A DNA stretch of 64,000 nt, taken from contig CM055194.1 in the NCBI GenBank assembly GCA_029224185.1, positions 25,175,902-25,239,901 of the forward strand, given 5' to 3'. The position numbers and the translations under genes were made by a program. Under the pieces are notes generated by a model. The model did no database searches, had not been told where the DNA came from, and saw nothing but the letters and a program-made list of their open reading frames with translations. The DNA is from Karalla daura. Lineage: Eukaryota; Chordata; Actinopteri; Chaetodontiformes; Leiognathidae. This document shows, one piece after another, positions 13,315-25,037 of this stretch. Numbering within the stretch: position 1 is the first letter of the stretch; each line of letters begins with the position of its first letter.

Positions 13315-13318
<4 letters not shown>

Positions 13319-13444
13319 TCTTTTTGGAGACATGTTTGGATTAAAGGCCCAGCAGGAGAGAGTGGAAGACCGTGCAGACAGTGACCCCTCACTCACACTT
13401 CACAGGAGTTTTAGTTGATCTGTAGCTTAGCTGTTGCTACAGCG

Positions 13445-13600
13445 TACTGTAGCTTTAAGAAGCTGTATACTGTAGCTTTAAGAAGCTGTATACTGTAGCT
13501 TTAAGAAGCTGTATACTGTAGCTTTAAGAAGCTGTATACTGTAGCTTTAAGAAGCTGTATACTGTAGCTTTAAGAAGCTGTATACTGTAGCTTTAAGAAG
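13445..13600. repeat. 23-bp minisatellite, ~6.8 copies
   Basis: Unit is TACTGTAGCTTTAAGAAGCT plus GTA, with virtually no differences between copies. AGCTT-TAAG-AAGCT in each unit can fold into a small hairpin. Confidence 0.97.
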
Positions 13601-15486
13601 CGTTGTCTAGATTGTCTTGTGTTCTTAGGGAATAGTTGATGTGCAGTAGTAACAGATCTGTACTGAGGTCAGGACAACACACATTGTTGGAGAAATTAAC
13701 AGACAGAAAAATAAAAAAACACACATGAAGACAAGGAAACGCAATCCGCTGCAACATTCCTGCAAGAGAAGCTTCCTGCGAGGAGCCAGCGAGGTTCAGT
13801 CGTGATGGAGCGCTATTGACAGATACTGTAAGCTGTCAGACGCAGGCTGGAACAGGTGCATTGTGGGAGAAACTGAGTCATAGACAATATAAAACGTTGA
13901 TAGTACAATTTTGGGAAAATATAGGCCCTATAAAAAAGTCTTGATGATTTAAGGAGGTATTATTTTGGTATTCCAGCTCTTTCCAAATCGTCTCACTGTA
14001 AAAAGTCTGGAATATTTCTGGTGAATAGTTGAGTCAGAGTCACTGGTTGTGACCAAAGGTTTGTTTTGATCAGGTTGATAAGGTTTGTTTTAGTTTAATT
14101 ATGTGGAGCTTTGTTCATTCCCAGCTGACCTGAGGTCTGTTGTATTATAGCAATGCATCTCTCTGTAACGCTGTAGTTCCTGAGCATGCAGCTAATGCAT
14201 GCTTCAAAAATAAAAACTTCACAGTCTTGTTTAAAAAGTTTACTGAATGACTTTCTTTTAGTTACAAAAACCAAACCTGTTCATTGGATGGTGATCTCTC
14301 AGCTCCATCGCTTCCTCAACAAACTCAAAATGAATGTGTGTCATTATACGTCTTAATATGCCAATGAGAAAACTGCATTAACTGATTAAACTGTGGCACT
14401 GAATATAATCAAATACAAGTGCAAACTAGGCCTGTTAAGGCAGTTAAAGATTGACGGCCTGGAACAGTGAGGAGGTCATAAAGTTTTTCTGGAAGTCTTA
14501 AAAAGATGTTGAAATTGTCTTAAGGACTCCTGCAGATTCTCTGTTTTGCCTTCACGTGCTCATTGCTGTAGAACCCACAGAAACTCCTGCTCGCTGGGTG
14601 GAAACGTTGGGCTCGCTGATCGTATCGAGCTGGGCTCGGATCGCTGCTCTGGGACTTCTCTGCTCGAGCTGTGAACGTGATGTCGAGGACAGAGGTTGAG
14701 TTTCCAAAACAGCCGACAGTTTCTGTTGAGCCCCTTCACTGGTTTCCCTATTATTCTGTGAAACTGTTTCTATCTCGTGTGTCGATATCGACACAATGGT
14801 CGATCAGTGGAGCTCGCTCACTGTGCAGAGCCGGAGCTGCTGCTTTCCCTCTGTTATCATTATTACTGTTATTGTTGTTTTTCACCTCTTTCTTTTTTGC
14901 TTTACTGTATTTCAAACATTTATTGGCAAATGAGGAATTTGAATGCTTAGTCAAGTGTTAAAATGGGGATTTTTTTTAGTTTGAAGATCGTGTGAATATC
15001 GATGTTTCTGCCAGACTGATTTCTACTGGAATGAGTCACCATCGGCAGCTTCTTCAGAACGTGATAATATTAAGAGATTAGAATCAAGGCAGACTTGGTC
15101 CAAAACCCTCGCAACCACAAAAAAACAAACTAAACACAACATATCGCCTTCCTGTGATCGCTGTGTGCTGGTTATGACGAGGAGTGAGTTTCTGTGGCCA
15201 GATAATCACTAGTGAAAGTTGCAAACATCCGAGAAATGCTGTTTTGATCAAACTTTTTCGCACCGAGTTACAAGAAACTGCACTAATTGTTTGCTCAGAG
15301 CTGTTAAAAAAAGTGTCGAACATGTGCATAAAAGCAGTTTTTCTGTTCGTCCCTCTCTGCTTGAGTGGCCAGAGGCAAACTGAATACCGGTTGTTATGTC
15401 AGAGTCCCTCATGGGTGTCACCAGGAGGATTTACAGGAAATCCACCGATGAGTGTGGCAGTGTCCCCATAGAAACCACAGGCTCTG

Positions 15487-15490
<4 letters not shown>

Positions 15491-15541
<51 letters not shown>
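15491..15541. repeat. (CA)25 microsatellite
   Basis: Uninterrupted CA. Confidence 0.97.
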
Positions 15542-15545
<4 letters not shown>

Positions 15546-15944
15546 TATCAAAGTGGAACGCGCTCAGCAGCACCTCAGCTGCTTTATCTGCTCTGAGTCT
15601 TTATCTCTGAGTTTCCTGACTCGTCTCCTCTGTGTTTTAAAAACTTCATTAAGTTGCAGCATGAAACTTTTTCAGCTCAGCCGTGTAACATTTAATGGGC
15701 TGCTGCTGCTGCTTCTGCTCCTGCAGCCACATTAAGACGTCTCACTTCTCTAAACGCTCCGTTCTTATTGTAGAGTTATGAAAATGTTTTTCTCCACATC
15801 CTGTCTGTTCTGTCAGAGATGTCTACATCATCGTCAAAGGAAGTTCGACTGCTGAGTAAGATTCCAGAACAAATTGGTTCATGTGAACGAGCGGTCTCCG
15901 TCTGTCTCAGACTGTGGAGAAGCTCAGGACAGACTGGTGTTTGA

Positions 15945-15948
<4 letters not shown>

Positions 15949-16016
<68 letters not shown>
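15949..16016. repeat. (TG)34 microsatellite
   Basis: Uninterrupted TG. Confidence 0.97.
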
Positions 16017-16018
<2 letters not shown>

Positions 16019-16714
16019 CCTCTGGTAGGGAGGTTATGTTTTGGCTTCAGTTTGTTGTTTGTTTGTTTGTCTGCTCAGCATCACTGGAAGCTCGGCTCAG
16101 ATCAGCTCGATGGATAAACACATCTTGACTTTTATTAACTGAGCAGCAGAGGTGGTTCTGGGTCGGGGGAGTTAACGTCCTTTATCTCGTATGCATCAGA
16201 TCTGACCTAAGTTCAGTCTTTCAGCCCAGTCAAGGTCCAGCACATCAAACTGCTCAGACACTGAAAGCAGAACTCGGGCCGGCCTGTTCTCGTTTGGTTC
16301 TCCAACCTGTAGCCTAGATGAAGGAACCCTGGGCGGACAGTGAGAGGCAGCCGAGGGTGAGCTGCACTCAGTTTGGTCCATCCAGAAGGTTCTTCACCTG
16401 CAGCAGAGACACCTGGGCTAGCTGATGCACTGTAATACTGACAGAAAAATCACAACAAGTAGTCAGAGAAGTCAGTTACCTTTAAGCTCATCAACTTTAA
16501 CCAGAGCGGTAGGAGTAGAAAAGCGTAATCTGTGATCTCTGATAAACTCTGCTAAACTTGTGCTCGACTCTGAAGCTGCTGATCGTCTATTGATGGACCC
16601 AGTCAAAGACGTGTTCTCCATCACAGAGATTAAGAAGCCTAATCAATTACATTAAGTGTCATTAAATGGTAATTATGGTTAAATGTCACTGGTTCCGCGG
16701 CAGCTCTCTCTCTC

Positions 16715-16717
<3 letters not shown>

Positions 16718-16759
<42 letters not shown>

Positions 16760-16805
16760 TGATGGTTGATGCCTGGCTACAGAGCCCCCCCCCCCCCCCC
16801 CCCCC
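16718..16805. repeat. (TG)n followed by poly-C (21)
   Basis: GT tract 16718-16758 with one TATG break, then a C21 homopolymer at 16785-16805. Confidence 0.95.
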
Positions 16806-17576
16806 ATTTGATCGGCTTCGTTCACTCCGTTTGTTTCCGGAGAAGAGACGTGACTCCCTCCGTCACTCCTCGCCACTTTCACAGTCTTCAACTTTTTCCA
16901 GACGACTCCGGATTCCAACCATTTACCTTCTCCTCACAGCGTTTGTTTCTCCGCTCGTACAAAAGCCTAATCCGCCCATTGTTCCCGATCTGGATTTCTT
17001 TCCCCTCCTTTTGGGAATTCTCTTGGGAGCAGCAAGGAGCCAGTTCAGCTGCTGCTCCTTTACACTCAGAACAAGGATCTCTCTCTCCAAAGACCTCAAA
17101 TCCCTCTCTTGCATCTCTGAAACCAAATGAAGTCATAAATCACTCTTCTATACGTATCATGCTAATTAAGCGTAGTGCTCAGCCGCTCTCCCTCCTCCAG
17201 CGGAAGCAGGAGTGAAATGGCTCCGTAATTATGTCAAAACAATGTGCTGCCGCGCCGCGCTGCAGCGCCGCGTGCAGATAAAGGAGTCCGGACTGAACCG
17301 TCGCCCGCTCCGTCTGCGCAGGATTAGCAGCTTTTTACCACTGAATAAAAAGCATTAGCACTTCTCTGAATTCCCCCACTCTTTAATACAGATTACTTCA
17401 GGTTTGTGGAAATATTAAGGAATTAACAATTTAGATTTCAGGGGTCAGGTTCCAGATCTTTTAGAGTAAATATTCCAGCGTGTGCACCCACGCTCCCTCC
17501 GCTTCACCGTAGCAGGAGGGAACGCTGAGAGGCTGCAGAACGCCTCAGCCTCAGGTCCACGTCCCAGGAGGTCATC

Positions 17577-17744
17577 CACACACACACACACACACACATG
17601 CATGCACATACACACACACACACACAGGCACGCGCACACACACGCACACGCACACACGGGCACGCGCGCACACACACACAGGCACGCGCACACACACACA
17701 CACACAGGCACGCGCACACACACACACGAACACGCAGACACGGG

Positions 17745-17776
<32 letters not shown>

Positions 17777-17951
17777 AAGACACGCGCGCGCACACACACA
17801 CACGCAAGCTAACATGCTGTGTGTGTTTCTTTCTTATGCAGTTTCCTTCTTGAATTATTGGATGTATTATCACACGAGGTGTGTGTGTGTGTGTGTGTAT
17901 GTGTGTGTGTTCGTGTGTGTGTGTGTGTGTGTGTGTGTAGGGGGGGGGGGG
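17577..17951. repeat. Inverted CA-rich / GT-rich pair with poly-G end
   Basis: CA tract with GCGC interruptions at 17577-17808, then ~70 bp of unique sequence, then a GT tract at 17879-17938 and G12 at 17940-17951. The arms are complementary. Alternating purine-pyrimidine with CGCG steps favours Z-DNA. Confidence 0.93.
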
Positions 17952-18438
17952 TCGTGCCGGCTGCTCTCGGCCCTAAGTCTTCACGGACCAGATGGTCAAC
18001 GCCAACATGCGTGTAGCTCTGATAATAATAATGTACATATGTAAATCTGTAAACATATGCTCCACTTTCAGCCCCCACAGGACACGCTAATCCTTATCAC
18101 AGAGCACGACTACTTAAACAAACTGCAACCTGCGACTAGATGAAGCCGTTGTGTGTTTCTGTGGGACACGCGTGCCAGTCATCGCTCACACGCTCCGGCT
18201 GTACCTGTCTCCAGCCTCCAGTCAGCAGCACCTGCCCTCAGAACCTGCTCTGCCTCGTATGGACCCTCAAACAACTCGGATTCCTTGTTCACTAAGAAGC
18301 TACTTAGAAGTAATTGCTCAATAAAGTGCGGGGAAGTTGTCGTGTTAAGTGGGTCTTCCTGCTGCTTCTCTCATTAGTGCTCAGTCGCATCCATCCACTC
18401 TCCCCTCTGCTGCTCTGGACCCAGGGCTGAGGGGAAGG

Positions 18439-18439
<1 letters not shown>

Positions 18440-18505
<66 letters not shown>
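18440..18505. repeat. (CA)33 microsatellite
   Basis: Uninterrupted AC/CA. Confidence 0.97.
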
Positions 18506-18506
<1 letters not shown>

Positions 18507-18630
18507 CCACCCACTGCAGTCAGCCTAAACCTCTAAACATGTTTTACAAACAGAAATGACAGGTGCAGGTGAAATGCACGCTCTGGTTTCCCCAGGAGCT
18601 CTAATGACCCGTACTGGCTTTTTGTTCTAA

Positions 18631-18689
18631 TTCATCTTCATCTTCATCTTCATCTTCATCTTCATCTTCATCTTCATCTTCATCTTCAT
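18631..18689. repeat. (TTCATC)10 hexanucleotide array
   Basis: Perfect hexamers. An (ATT)n patch follows at 18919-18945. Confidence 0.96.
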
Positions 18690-20037
18690 GATTCTCATGG
18701 GAACAGAGTTTTTGGTCCTTTTTAAAATACTTTTTTCCTCCACATTGTTTGCAGATTCTTCACCACTTGTTCTATTGTTTACATTCTCAGAAACGTTTCT
18801 TTGTTTGGTAATTGTTCTTACTGGTCTTTCCACATTATTCATTTTATATATATTATACATATTATATAATATGAACCTGCAGTTTCTGTTTCACTGAATA
18901 GAGGAGACGTAAAGGATTATTATTGTTATTATTATTATTATTATTACAATTGTTACTATTATTCTTATTGTTATTAGGTTATAAAACAATGTAATAAAAA
19001 TAAAGAAATATTGTTTGTCACTAAAATAAACTACACACAAATATAATGTTTTATTAATCCAAAAGGCAACAATTATATTTATTGTTAAAACGTTGTTAAG
19101 ATGTCTACAAATAATCTTATCTAGTAACTAGAACTGATGCAGAAAAATGAAAAAGCAAACAATGAAAACTGATGTAGATGAGACCTCAGACATCGGCCTG
19201 TTCATCCCCAGTTAATCATCTATTATTATCTATTAACAGATCCGTTGGAACAGAGCTCAGTGACAGCCTCTACACCTGACTCACAATATAAAAGTTAACA
19301 TGTAAAAGTCTAAAAGTTCCACGTTCTGCATTCAGATAAAGTTTTGCTCTTCATGAGACAAAACCACTCTGGGCGTTTGGGTGTTTTTCAATAAGTGGAA
19401 TTAAATAATAAAGAAATCAAAGGTTTGACTTGAGCTGCGTCTGACCTCCAGGATGTGTTCAGCTATTTCAGCGACTTGCTATTGTCTGACGACGTTTTAA
19501 CTTCTCTCCGCTCAATGGAGCCAGAAACGCATCGATTATTCCATTTAACCTGAGCAGCTGAAGCTCCTGAGGGCGCCGCGCTGTGTGCAGCGGCTGGCGA
19601 GTCCTTGGTGGAATATTAATTATGGAAATAAGCTATAATATTATTTGCCTCTTAATAAAAGGCTTTTGTGGAGCCTGTGTTTCTCTGCTGACCCTGGGCG
19701 CCTCGCTCCCAGTGAGTGGCACAAGGACGGATACTAGAAAAAATGAGGTCAGGAGGGGAAAGAAACCAGAAAGATCCTTTCAGCAAAGATGCTTAATGAC
19801 CCTCATCCCGGCTCCAAGTGGTACTTCCCACTGTTCCACATCCAGAACCCTGAGACCTCCTCAATAAAACATGCGCCTCTGAAACATTTACAACTCCTGT
19901 GTTTCCTGAAACGATAAATCCAAAACATCTTTGATGTTGGAGAGAAATGTACATGGAGGTTAGTTTTAATTCTCTGTAAGCCACAAGTTACATGCGACTT
20001 ATATTCAGGCAGAACGGATCTGTGGCGTAGGGATGGA

Positions 20038-20072
20038 GGAGCAGGAGGAGGAGGAGGAGGAGGAGGAGGAGG
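20038..20072. repeat. (GGA)n microsatellite
   Basis: About 11 perfect GGA units. Confidence 0.95.
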
Positions 20073-21409
20073 TGCTTGTTGTGGAGCAGCATGTTTCTAC
20101 CTCCTCTCCCAGAGGTTTCAGAGGAGCTGTCAGAGGTCACGAGGCGTCTGCAGCGTGACGCTTCAGACCTGAGTCCAGCCTGAACCAGGCTGCTGTAGCT
20201 CCCGCCTTCCCTGCTCTGTTCTTGCTTCTTACGGTGATTTTGTGGAGGGAAGTAAAAAAAAAGAAAGATGCTTAATTAATTTGGTCAGCTGCCTTAGATA
20301 AACTACATTGATGACATCAATTAGATTCTAATGAAAACAGATAAAAAGCCATGGAAAGCAAATGGAATATCTGAACAGGACTCATCAAAGTCTCAGCATT
20401 GGAACAAATTCCCATTACGTCTCTAAAAGCCTTTAATTTGCAAAGCTCATGTCTGGTTTGGTACTTAGAAGTACATGGTCAAATGATTCAGTCTTAAGTC
20501 CTGTGCCAAGAGAAGCCAAATCAGAATTTAATTTGGCACGTAACTCCTGATCCTGTCTGAAACATGTGCTTGGCTGCAATCCTTGGATTAGCGTGGACTT
20601 TAGAACTACACATTTGGCTTGTTTCTCGTCCTCTGGCAGAACAAACACCTCGTCTAACCCGTCTGTAGCTCAGCATTTACATTTCCAATCTCACGGATGG
20701 AAAAAAAAAGTCAGAGAAGAAAAGCTTTCTCCAGATTAGAACTCCTCAATTCACCAAATTGCTGCAATTATGTGTGTCAGTCGGTTGACGTGAGATGACA
20801 GGACTTCATTCCTCCACCCTCCTCAGTCGTGACAGTTTAACCTCCTTTCACAGTCTGATTGTCTCGATTTTACAACCGGATCCCAGTCAAACTTAGGTAG
20901 ACGTCCACTGAGAGGCTCCGTCTTTGCCAACTTGTAGTTTTCAAACAGCGTAACGTCTTAAAAGCCTGGAACTGTTGGAGTGACGTGGAATACTAATCCA
21001 TCAGATCCTGACGAGTTATGACTGCAGCTCCGAGCAGCTTCTGTCCTGCATACGTAGATCTGTGGACCACGTCTGCTCTTGTCTGAGCAACGTTTACGTT
21101 TTACGCGTTTTCACGTCACTCTTGACATCAGAAGTTTCAGCCTCATGGTGTTTGTTCATCCTCCTCTCTGCAGCACCTCCTCTGAGCTCTCAGCAACAGC
21201 ACTTTCATTATTTATTTGTTTGTAACTCATTTCTTGTTGTTTTCTGCAACTTTCCTCCACAATCATGTTCAGACACAAAGTGAACCAAGCCATAAAAATG
21301 AGAACTGACGTTCATTAAATGCAGTCTGTTAATTTGTTTGCTGTTTTTAGCTCTGTGACCGTTTGACTGCAGGAAAAAAAGAGGAAGTATTTTACAAGCT
21401 GTTTTTGTC

Positions 21410-21416
<7 letters not shown>

Positions 21417-21443
<27 letters not shown>
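21417..21443 (+). repeat. (GT)13 against the exon B acceptor
   Basis: Ends 13 nt before lpp exon B, separated by CGCCTCCCTGCAG. Confidence 0.97.
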
Positions 21444-21446
<3 letters not shown>

Positions 21447-21456
21447 CTCCCTGCAG

Positions 21457-21554
21457 ACTACCCTCCCCCTCCACCACCTGTGGAGGACTCGGCCGGTTTC
21501 CCAGCCTCCTCCGGCTCCTTCCCTCCTCCGCCGATGAACTCGTTCGATTACCAG
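21457..21554 (+). CDS. lpp: lpp coding exon B (residues 64-96, VASP-binding proline motifs)
   Basis: The acceptor CTGCAG at 21451-21456 is followed by 98 nt ending CAG|GTGAGA. The first two bases complete Asp64, as in human LPP (GD-F...). The exon encodes YPPPPPPVED (65-74) and SFPPPPMNSFDYQ (84-96), the counterparts of the two ActA-like proline motifs by which LPP recruits Ena/VASP EVH1 domains. The first motif has Tyr where an aromatic plus Leu stands in human. The second keeps FPPPP but lacks the acidic residues that normally follow. A short (GT)n at 21417-21443 ends 13 nt before the exon. The phase joins exon A (phase 1) and leaves phase 0. Confidence 0.9.
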
Positions 21555-21957
21555 GTGAGAGACGCTGCGGTGGCGCTCGTATTTCCTGCTTCCTGTCAGC
21601 CACTTCCTGCTGAGGAGCGGGGACCCCGAGAGGCCTGGAGACAGAAGCCTGACACCTATTGGTGATCAGGCCTCCGCTGCTCCTCCTCAGAGCTTGACCT
21701 CTGCTGTGAAATCCTCCAAGTTCTTCACATTCCTTTGTTGAGAGGAGCAGGGAAAAAGCCTCCCTCCTCCAGCTCCTCATTTGATCTGGCCAGTTTCCTA
21801 TCCTAAATGAATGCTTCCTTTGTGAGTCGTGGAGACAGAGAGTTATGTAATTTCAATAAGTTGGAGTGTCAGCGCTTCCCAGAGCGGACAGCGGGAGCTC
21901 TGCATCCCCACGGGTGAACTCAGCACTCCATTCAAGAGATGTTATGATCTCAATGTA

Positions 21958-21973
21958 GAGAGAGAGACAGAGA

Positions 21974-22017
<44 letters not shown>

Positions 22018-22023
22018 GGGAGA

Positions 22024-22056
<33 letters not shown>
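21958..22056. repeat. (GA)n purine tract
   Basis: GA dinucleotides with GGGA interruptions, pure purine over most of its length. Confidence 0.95.
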
Positions 22057-22782
22057 CAGAGGAGGTGACCAGAGAGGTCACATGCTAGGTAAAGAAGCAT
22101 CGGGAGTCTCTGGATCTGACCCTGTGAATGTGAATCATGGCCTCAGCAGCTGAGCTTTTTTGCAAAATAAAAGCCATAGTTTTAATTATGTTTATATTTA
22201 TATGTATATTTATATTTATTATAGATATGTATGGATTGTGCATTTCTAGGGGCTCAGAGTTGATGCCCAGATTTGACTTTTGCCTTTTGTCAAAATCAAC
22301 TACTCGGCTGTTAACTCACTGTTTTACTATCATTGACAGGTTAAGTAAATCTAACAACCTAACTAGATAAATTATTGATAAGTTATTGATAAGACATCTC
22401 AAAGGAAACGCAGAACTTCACACACTATGTGCTCAATGCAGTGAAGTCAGGAAGGTTTAGGAAGAATCATCTGAGTTCTGTGTGATTGCGTCAGTGTGAT
22501 GGTATCGACACCGTCCAGTCGAAGCCCTCAGCTCTTCTCCTCATGGAAAGAAAAGCACAGAGTGTGTGTGCATGTGAAGAGGAGGCTGTCTTTCTTCATC
22601 GTGCAGGCTCCTGTGATCGCCCTCAGTGTTTGTCCACAGACAGCAGCTGCAGGAGATCCGCTCAAACATTACGTCTTTGCTGCTTCCAGACAATCAAATC
22701 ATCTTTGTGTTTTATCTCAGTCCCAACGTCTAGGCTTGTGAATAAACAATTTAATAGTCCACTGGACTGTGAAAGTGAGGAA

Positions 22783-22846
22783 ACCTAGCCCAGCCTAGCC
22801 TAGCCTAGCCTAGCCTAGCCTAGCCTAGCCTAGCCTAGCCTAGCCT
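22783..22846. repeat. (GCCTA)n pentanucleotide array
   Basis: About 12 copies, one variant CCCAG near the left end. Confidence 0.95.
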
Positions 22847-23504
22847 GACCTCTGCTGCTGCCTCGGTCCAGCTCTGGGTCTGGACCTGCTCCTCCTCACA
22901 GACATGTTCCCTCGGTGAGATGAGCTCTACCACTGTTTTAATAACTGATTGAAGCCAGAAATTAAGTCAAACTCTGACCTCTAAATGTGAATATTTTCTG
23001 TTTTTTTTGTCTTTGTGACAAAAAATGAAATGTTGTGAAATGACATTTAAAGACCTTAGTTTGTTTTAGTGAAACAGATATTAATATGACTGACAGCTGA
23101 TCTATTTGATCAATCAATCGATCAATCACATCTCTATATGCAGCATCCTCCCATCCCTGGCAGTAGATCCATAGAGGCCGGGAGGAGATCGAGGAGTGTC
23201 CATTATTGATCATTGATCAGGATGGTCTTCAGTCAAGGTTTTACACACTCAGATCAGCCCTCATCATTTAAGGAGAAGATTAGAATAAATAGATTAATTG
23301 AGATAATGAAATAATAAGTCGTACAGTAAATCATAAATACGTGGCCTCTCAGCTTCCATAGAATCCTTCAGCGCTCGACTCGTGTTAAAGTCTCGTCTCC
23401 AGCGTTCCTCAGCTGCAGAGACGCTGAGGAGTCTCAGTGACGAGTCCTGCAGAGCTGGACGTGTCTATCAGAGCGCCTCGGTGTCCCGGTCTCTGTGGAG
23501 AAAG

Positions 23505-23560
23505 GAGGGATGAGTGGAAGAGGGATGAGTGGAGGAGGGATGAGTGGAGGAGGGATGAAG
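23505..23560. repeat. 15-bp tandem repeat, ~3.7 copies
   Basis: Unit GAGGGATGAGTGGAG. Confidence 0.93.
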
Positions 23561-24681
23561 GGGAGTTTCCTGGAGGAGGAGGAGCAGCTCTGCTGTCTCC
23601 ATCAGCCTCTGAAAGAGACACCTCCAGGAGAGGAGAGAGAGGAGGGAATAAAAGGTTTTCATCCTGGCTGTTGTCCACGTTACCGAGCCTGCCACGTTCC
23701 CTTTCATCCTCCTCGTTATCACCGTCAAACAAGTTTCTCTGTTTTTTTCCTCTTGTTGATTTGAGACGAGCCATTAGTGTTTTGCTTTGTTTACCCTCCG
23801 CCTGTGATTGCCTTAGATGTTTTTTAAGCAGCGGCTCGGCTCCGAATGGAGGCAAACGCTGCCTGTAATGGATTGTGACAGGTAATCCAAACACATAACA
23901 TTAGAATAAGAAGCAGTCACTGATCCAGCCAACTCAGAAAGCCCCCGCAGGCAATTGCAAGAAGTCTTCTTGCAGTTGCAGCATAGTTCAAAAGACTGAA
24001 AATATATCTGTCATTCCGTGGAGAAATTCCCGGGAATTTTGTAAAAGCTGAGTGTCACTAATGGTCAGATCACTGTAACTACTTTCCAGAATTTTGCGCA
24101 ACAGTTTTGTTTTTCTTTTCTAAGATATTTTGCGTCTTTGTTCCTTTTTTTTTGGACTTGTTGGTTGTGTTTCCTCCGAGGTGAAGATGCAGATGAATGA
24201 ATGAGCGAGGTCTCACTCAGCCAGGCTGCCCCAGTGCTCGCTCTCAGACCTCCTCTCATCATAAACTACTTCAATAGGAATAGCAGCAATTCTTATCGTC
24301 TTTTATGGAGCGCATGTTTAAAATATGGGATAGAGAAATATCTGACTTTAATTTTTCAAAAATGAACCTTTTTGTTTGAGATGCAGCTGAATGAGATTGC
24401 GCTGAATAATGCATGAACAATGAGATACTGTAAATCCAAGAGCGCTGAAAAGCAGGAGGTGAAGAGTGCAGCGCCTGCTCAGAGTTGTCTCTTAGACAAT
24501 ACGTCGCTTCTTATTCCTGGGCTCTCAGAGACGAGACCGCTATTGATGTGTGGCTTTCAAAGGATTGTCTGAGGTCAAGGTGAAAGCTGAACTCTGCAAC
24601 TGTAATCCAGAGCGTAAGAAGTGTGGAAAAAGAGAACGTCTTCAAGCAGAATGGCTCGTCACTGATGATAATCTGTCTTGT

Positions 24682-24682
<1 letters not shown>

Positions 24683-24753
<71 letters not shown>
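24683..24753 (+). repeat. (GT)35 upstream of exon C
   Basis: Uninterrupted for 71 nt, ending 52 nt before lpp exon C. Confidence 0.98.
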
Positions 24754-24756
<3 letters not shown>

Positions 24757-24805
24757 CTGCCTCACTCTGCTCTGCCTGATATGTGTGTGATGGTGTGTGC
24801 TTCAG

Positions 24806-24928
24806 GTGAAGGCGCCGGAGAAGACGCTGGAGGAGAGACGCTCCAGCCTGGACGCAGAGATCGACTCTCTCACCAGCATCTTAGCTGATCTGGAGAGCAG
24901 CTCCCCCTACAAGCCCCGGACCACACAA
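24806..24928 (+). CDS. lpp: lpp coding exon C (residues 97-137, leucine-rich export-signal segment)
   Basis: Exactly 41 codons between a TTCAG acceptor and the donor CAA|GTACGA. Residues 103-126 (KTLEERRSSL... through SILADLE) are nearly identical to human LPP. The spaced Leu/Ile residues L111, I115, L118, I121, L122 and L125 form an amphipathic leucine-rich stretch in the place where a nuclear export signal has been described for LPP. SSPYKPR (128-134) is also conserved. The exon is symmetrical (phase 0/0), so skipping would keep the frame and remove this whole segment. It lies between (GT)n at 24683-24753 and (CA)n at 24942-25037, which are complementary in the transcript. Confidence 0.93.
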
Positions 24929-24941
24929 GTACGACACGCAC

Positions 24942-24965
24942 CCACACACACACACACACACACAT

Positions 24966-25008
<43 letters not shown>

Positions 25009-25037
25009 CACACACGCACACACACACACACACACAC
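24942..25037 (+). repeat. (CA)n directly downstream of exon C
   Basis: Starts 13 nt after the exon C donor, ~95 nt, with CATG and CACG interruptions. It is complementary to the upstream (GT)35. Confidence 0.98.

Larger units (their letters stand above)
21555..24805 (+). other. lpp: lpp intron between coding exons B and C
   Basis: About 3.25 kb, the shortest complete intron here. It holds a (GA)n tract, a GCCTA pentamer array, a 15-bp tandem repeat and a terminal (GT)n. 22060-22780 and 23560-24680 show nothing beyond ordinary single-copy sequence. Confidence 0.85.
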
